Below are positions 8,301-9,337 of a stretch of DNA of 9,337 bases, piece after piece. This DNA is from an uncultured Eggerthellaceae bacterium (GTDB taxonomy: Bacteria > Actinomycetota > Coriobacteriia > Coriobacteriales > Eggerthellaceae). Numbering within the stretch: the stretch's first letter is position 1; each line of letters starts with the position of its first letter. The stretch covers positions 1 through 9,337 of the forward strand of contig CAMOUE010000077.1 of the NCBI GenBank assembly GCA_946626265.1, written 5' to 3'. The position numbers and the translations under genes were made by a program. The notes under the pieces are model-generated. The model ran no database searches and was not told the DNA's origin. It worked only from the letters and a program-made list of their open reading frames with translations.

Positions 8301-9337
8301 TGACCACCGCCGACTTCATCTTTGCCGCTAACAAGGACGGTATGGACTACAGCGAGCGGTTGAAGGTGAACATCCGGCTGGGGCAGGATCCTGCGGAGAT
8401 TCAGGACATCGCCGGCGCCACGGTCACGGGGCTCGGTGCGAAGACCTACACGGGCTCGGCGCTGAAGCCCGCGCCGACGGTCTCCGTCGGCGGCAAGACG
8501 CTGGCCGCGGGGACGGACTACACGCTGTCGTACAAGGACAACGTGAACGTCGGCACCGCGACCGTGACGATCACGGGGACCGGCGCGTTCACGGGCACCG
8601 TGAGCAGGAAGTTCAAGATCAACCCAGCCTCCATCGCGGCGGCGACTGTTACCGCGAACCCCACGAGCTACACCTGGACGGGAAGCGCGCTCAAGCCCGC
8701 CGTCACGGTGAAGGTGGGGACGAGGACGCTCGTCGCCGGCACCGACTACACGGTCGCGTACTCGGCCAACATCGCGGTCGGGACCGCGAAGGTGACGGTC
8801 ACGGGCAAGGGCAACTACACGGGCACGGCGACCAAGAACTTCACGATTGCGAAGGTCCCGATTTCGAAGGTCGCGGTCTCGGGCGTCGCCAACAAGACCT
8901 ACACCGGCGCGGCGCAGGCCCAGGGGCTCAAGGCCACGTACGCGGGAAAGACGCTCAAGGCTGGGACCGATTACGATTTGGCCTACTACAACGCGAGCAA
9001 GAAGGCGATTGCGGCCGGGTCCGTGAAAGCCGCGGGCACGTACTACGTGGCGATCAAGGGCAAGGGCAACTACACCGGGACGAGCGCTTTGAAGGCGTTC
9101 AAGGTTGCGCCGCGTGCCGTGACCGCGGCGGCGGTGTCGGGCGTCGCCAACAAGACCTACACGGGCAAGGCGGTTGCCCAGGCGCCCAAGCTCGTCTACA
9201 ACAAGATGACGCTCAAGGTTGGGACCGACTACACGCTGGCGTACTACAATTCTGCCAAGAAGGCGATCGCGGCTTCGGCCGTCAAGGCCGCAGGCACCTA
9301 CTATGTGGCGGCGAAGGGCAAAGGAAACTACACCGGG
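2210..9337 (+). CDS. Giant secreted surface protein: BspA-type LRRs plus Ig-like modules and C-terminal repeats (3' end outside window)
   Basis: The frame is open for 2376 codons with no stop up to the window edge, so the protein is longer than seen and any cell-wall anchor is out of view. Order of parts: signal peptide (1-39); variable N-terminal region; about 14 BspA-type leucine-rich repeats (222-585); two acidic linkers, EEEEED near 647-652 and EEEED near 730-734; a carboxypeptidase-regulatory/CnaB-like beta domain (about 742-842); further beta-sandwich-like regions (845-1050); an unassigned region (about 1055-1640) with a helical part; a DPSG..YE...GWDVPQG.WQVKF..DGYE module (1650-1725) of the kind found in large Gram-positive surface proteins; an SbsA-type Ig-like domain (about 1746-1850); an invasin/Big_1-like domain (1853-1945); a chitobiase C-terminal-like module with IYYTLDGS (about 1956-2058); and four tandem repeats (2070 on). 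It probably acts outside the cell as an adhesin or scaffold; no catalytic site was recognised. Domain names rest on motif reading, not on a search. Confidence 0.92.
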   Translation, partial: MRAIRKHDSRRKPLAHRFLCVAMSVVLALGMTPGLALAAEGGGDGTPAGVDLVAGSAQLGGTNEPAGSTRNGNEPEGDEHDYAGTQFRWTDETAKIEYTCYVTSPKDQDATAALYWISYVGDDSSRYAEPVTLEYGELDVEIPSSIDGYSITELGSTDYGTYDYLMYDLEVGSITVPATVNKVNRIYPDYCLREIIFDPACQVTEIPDNFIAKYYLETDASLERVVLPDSVERIGAHAFRRNVNLASVNMPANLKTIGDYAFASTSLNAINLPEGLETIGEGSFCSDPAASEVTATSLDIPDSVKTIGDYAFANAGGQGWDKKTGVYGVDDSLGTQPSSLTSITLGSGLAHIGAYAFANSQITNLVLPSSLEEIGNGAFDSSSQLQTVIWDDLDAAKLTSIGSNAFDYSPQLRSFEMPVSVTEIGDYAFSGCEALRDISLPPGLVSLGEYAFINCSSLETVSIPGTLEDFGKGAFERCTALDDLTLSEGLETIGRFAFVECSSLKKVTIPRSVRLIDQHAFGDWSVKYGGNYIDSLKGAGIEELNILGGSVPLSIGAAAFAGCVSLNGKTITLPKRVSKLGGGSFVFIQDATFVIENPNIEVYDSEADSSVDILDAVHYYLAALTSELTLPISQRDFALIYSDDPVEEEEEDGSIYYIVNAPDPWASDDYFDVQKFLPKPNGSVVRYPNTLTRETSPTFWGYLLINEYDENNYDNSFRPTFEAAEITPSEEEEDPVVDVEGAGRLEVTTKGSTGITANICVFDADGNLAASAQALNRYALITGLEPGAYTVVAFSKNGYFSTVGSLDGFAALGIDASQYVRASAMIVAGEDTQLELTVPKMTAASANLVQSSSVAISKQQTYKDQEFFATVNFRMESGKTASALKVKLPEGLALTSVSSAKKSYGTSGYDAATRTLTVPLDSADAQTGRIYVGLKATETGRHVVSASVVSDGTTVPVGDAATTVRALSLDLPTEPVQGKAFTATVHAAPNTEVTLQVADMTETVTTNKAGNAQTSFDLSDVETTLSYTIVVASVDDDGTTISETGMVEFEATQTSIATLEDFTFIHAGKQYYIVRAGHTQPPSKYYTYIANGKETNKYWTFTATYESAMPLKVGGAASQVIQTSYCTVRVQMLDGSSRFVKLPIISSVEQDDGTYLNTFAGTLYLEQAGDHVFPTSLVPCAFDVALHTALDSDEVERTQADIDVLRNQLFEPLPHWKAVRLPDRADEIFGDEAEEDATGQAVLPWESDEDYSWVFFYQAYWEEVLESYEDAVDKGWISQEEFEQVQTAVDQGENLVGKAGEALDFVTGAEKPMAECDDFSDWFINTYDLEDGLPFDSDQLANDGWDVTPDGNAGSANAGGTAGGTPTDGIMGTNYTEPSNVATKTTYGNDGSVQSVQYRDSNGNGATIPVGKALANFDVKMTDGGSDWGDITNDVLQAGLIDYNTTKAAVLAADYEIYKNLPDGSAAKRAFDKYCASRFLQHGEKPIKGASWLLTFRNRAKQSKELANHYENAAEARGNVENLEIRLNYLRMHNLVGTPCWKALVNERDWAIIAADGLTTHRDWSEYDIIRGVTFDVLGLVGDKAGPVGSAAVYAGDKITGKAVSYNMDSNKRVLDPALKKLNEAHLKRLEDCGEDKPGDAPNVVPPILDPSGVVYEAFPANLLAGVTATVFAVEEGVVADEPWVAGDYDQENPQVTGSEGFFGWDVPQGAWQVKFAKDGYESVSTDPLQVPPPQVGLEVGMIATAAPEVESATADARTLEVAFNQYMDAGDDTLADAVVKVNGAAVAASDLSWKDVVDATTGQFSKALVVPVPAGTKAGDTLSVSVSGVKNYAGKVLASTYAANVSVAPRPARLDFNFEDTISLQVGTSRPTSVRVYDADGSLMEGVRLTASLDNGMFASVDDADAVTDEEGVAKLQLEALMPGMSELTVQVEGTALSGTINLLTTAEANKAARPTIRFVDRETDETVKTIGEGAPNENTVYINRPTDMYVESATEGATIYYTLDGSCPCQNTAGRAANANGTSFTLDGVTTADFIFAANKDGMDYSERLKVNIRLGQDPAEIQDIAGATVTGLGAKTYTGSALKPAPTVSVGGKTLAAGTDYTLSYKDNVNVGTATVTITGTGAFTGTVSRKFKINPASIAAATVTANPTSYTWTGSALKPAVTVKVGTRTLVAGTDYTVAYSANIAVGTAKVTVTGKGNYTGTATKNFTIAKVPISKVAVSGVANKTYTGAAQAQGLKATYAGKTLKAGTDYDLAYYNASKKAIAAGSVKAAGTYYVAIKGKGNYTGTSALKAFKVAPRAVTAAAVSGVANKTYTGKAVAQAPKLVYNKMTLKVGTDYTLAYYNSAKKAIAASAVKAAGTYYVAAKGKGNYTG
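2873..3964 (+). repeat. BspA-type leucine-rich repeat array (about 14 copies)
   Basis: Residues 222-585 repeat the pattern L..I.IP..V..IG..AF..C.S, as in LPDSVERIGAHAF, IPDSVKTIGDYAF and MPVSVTEIGDYAF. Repeats beginning at residues 412, 435, 458, 481 and 504 are spaced exactly 23 residues apart; others are 22-23 or are stretched by insertions (about 285-297, 314-339, 524-543). More degenerate copies precede it from about residue 170. BspA-type LRRs occur in surface proteins of oral and gut bacteria and in some protists, and are linked with binding to host matrix proteins or to other bacteria. The binding partner here is unknown. Confidence 0.9.
5372..7129 (+). other. Unassigned central region of the surface protein with an alpha-helical part
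   Basis: Residues 1055-1640 fit no family I can name. The first part (1060-1190) is aromatic and beta-like. Residues 1245-1320 are acidic and probably helical (WEEVLESYEDAVDKGWISQE). A Gly/Asn/Thr-rich stretch follows (1349-1424). Residues 1440-1635 look mainly helical, with charged helices (FRNRAKQSKELANHYENAAE) and a Gly/Ala-rich hydrophobic segment (FDVLGLVGDKAGPVGSAAVY, 1574-1593). Cysteines lie at 1475, 1540 and 1633. It breaks a protein otherwise built of beta repeats. Confidence 0.5.
8417..9337 (+). repeat. C-terminal tandem repeats with YTG / GTDY / GKGNYTG motifs (array continues past window)
   Basis: Four copies are seen: residues 2070-2139, 2140-2215, 2216-2301 and 2302-2376 (cut by the window edge). 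Each has a KTYTG-like start (YTWTG in copy 2), a GTDY centre followed by a Tyr, and a TGKGNYTG-like end (TGTGAFTG in copy 1). Copies 1 and 2 are a shorter form with NVNVGTA/NIAVGTA. Copies 3 and 4 are a longer 86-residue form with YYN..KKAIAA and VKAAGTYYVA, opening with the same SGVANKTYTG. Such repeats are typical stalk modules of Coriobacteriia and Lachnospiraceae surface proteins and probably project the N-terminal domains from the wall. Their ligand, if any, is unknown. Confidence 0.85.

Overview
This high-GC window has AT-richer intergenic gaps. The organism is most likely an actinobacterium of class Coriobacteriia, probably family Eggerthellaceae (Eggerthella, Gordonibacter, Slackia and relatives). 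That placement is an inference from gene content: a 12-helix MFS-like membrane protein ending in a LuxR-type helix-turn-helix, beside a giant secreted mosaic surface protein with BspA-type leucine-rich repeats and C-terminal YTG/GTDY/GKGNYTG repeats. Both are characteristic of that group. No marker gene fixes the genus.

Layout. (1) Bases 2-181 hold the 3' end of a plus-strand gene whose visible part is a Ser/Gly/Ala-rich tail; its function cannot be read. (2) Bases 182-384 are a convergent intergenic gap with two different palindromic elements. One is a 17-bp inverted repeat around a 43-nt centre. The other is a 39-bp near-perfect palindrome with a GGGTCTGACCC core, which runs into the stop codon of the next gene. 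(3) Bases 385-1941, minus strand, encode the membrane LuxR-type regulator. (4) Bases 1942-2209 are the divergent intergenic region. It holds operator-like repeats next to the regulator, an AT-rich promoter-like block, a pair of near-identical hairpins and a strong Shine-Dalgarno sequence. (5) From 2210 to the window edge runs one uninterrupted plus-strand frame of at least 2376 codons encoding the surface protein. Its C-terminus, including any wall anchor, lies outside the window.

How the parts may fit together. The regulator and the surface protein are divergent across about 270 bp that contain operator-like repeats. The simplest hypothesis is that the membrane regulator senses an envelope or small-molecule cue and controls its own gene, the surface protein, or both. 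This is inference from position only. The surface protein reads as signal peptide, about 14 BspA-type LRRs, acidic linkers, beta-sandwich domains, a large unassigned central region with a helical part, then Ig-like and chitobiase-like modules and tandem C-terminal repeats. This is the plan of an adhesin or scaffold, with no catalytic motif recognised.

I do not see a clearly new multi-gene system here. The points most worth a second look are the unassigned central region of the surface protein, the intergenic palindromes, and the base-composition step along the surface gene.
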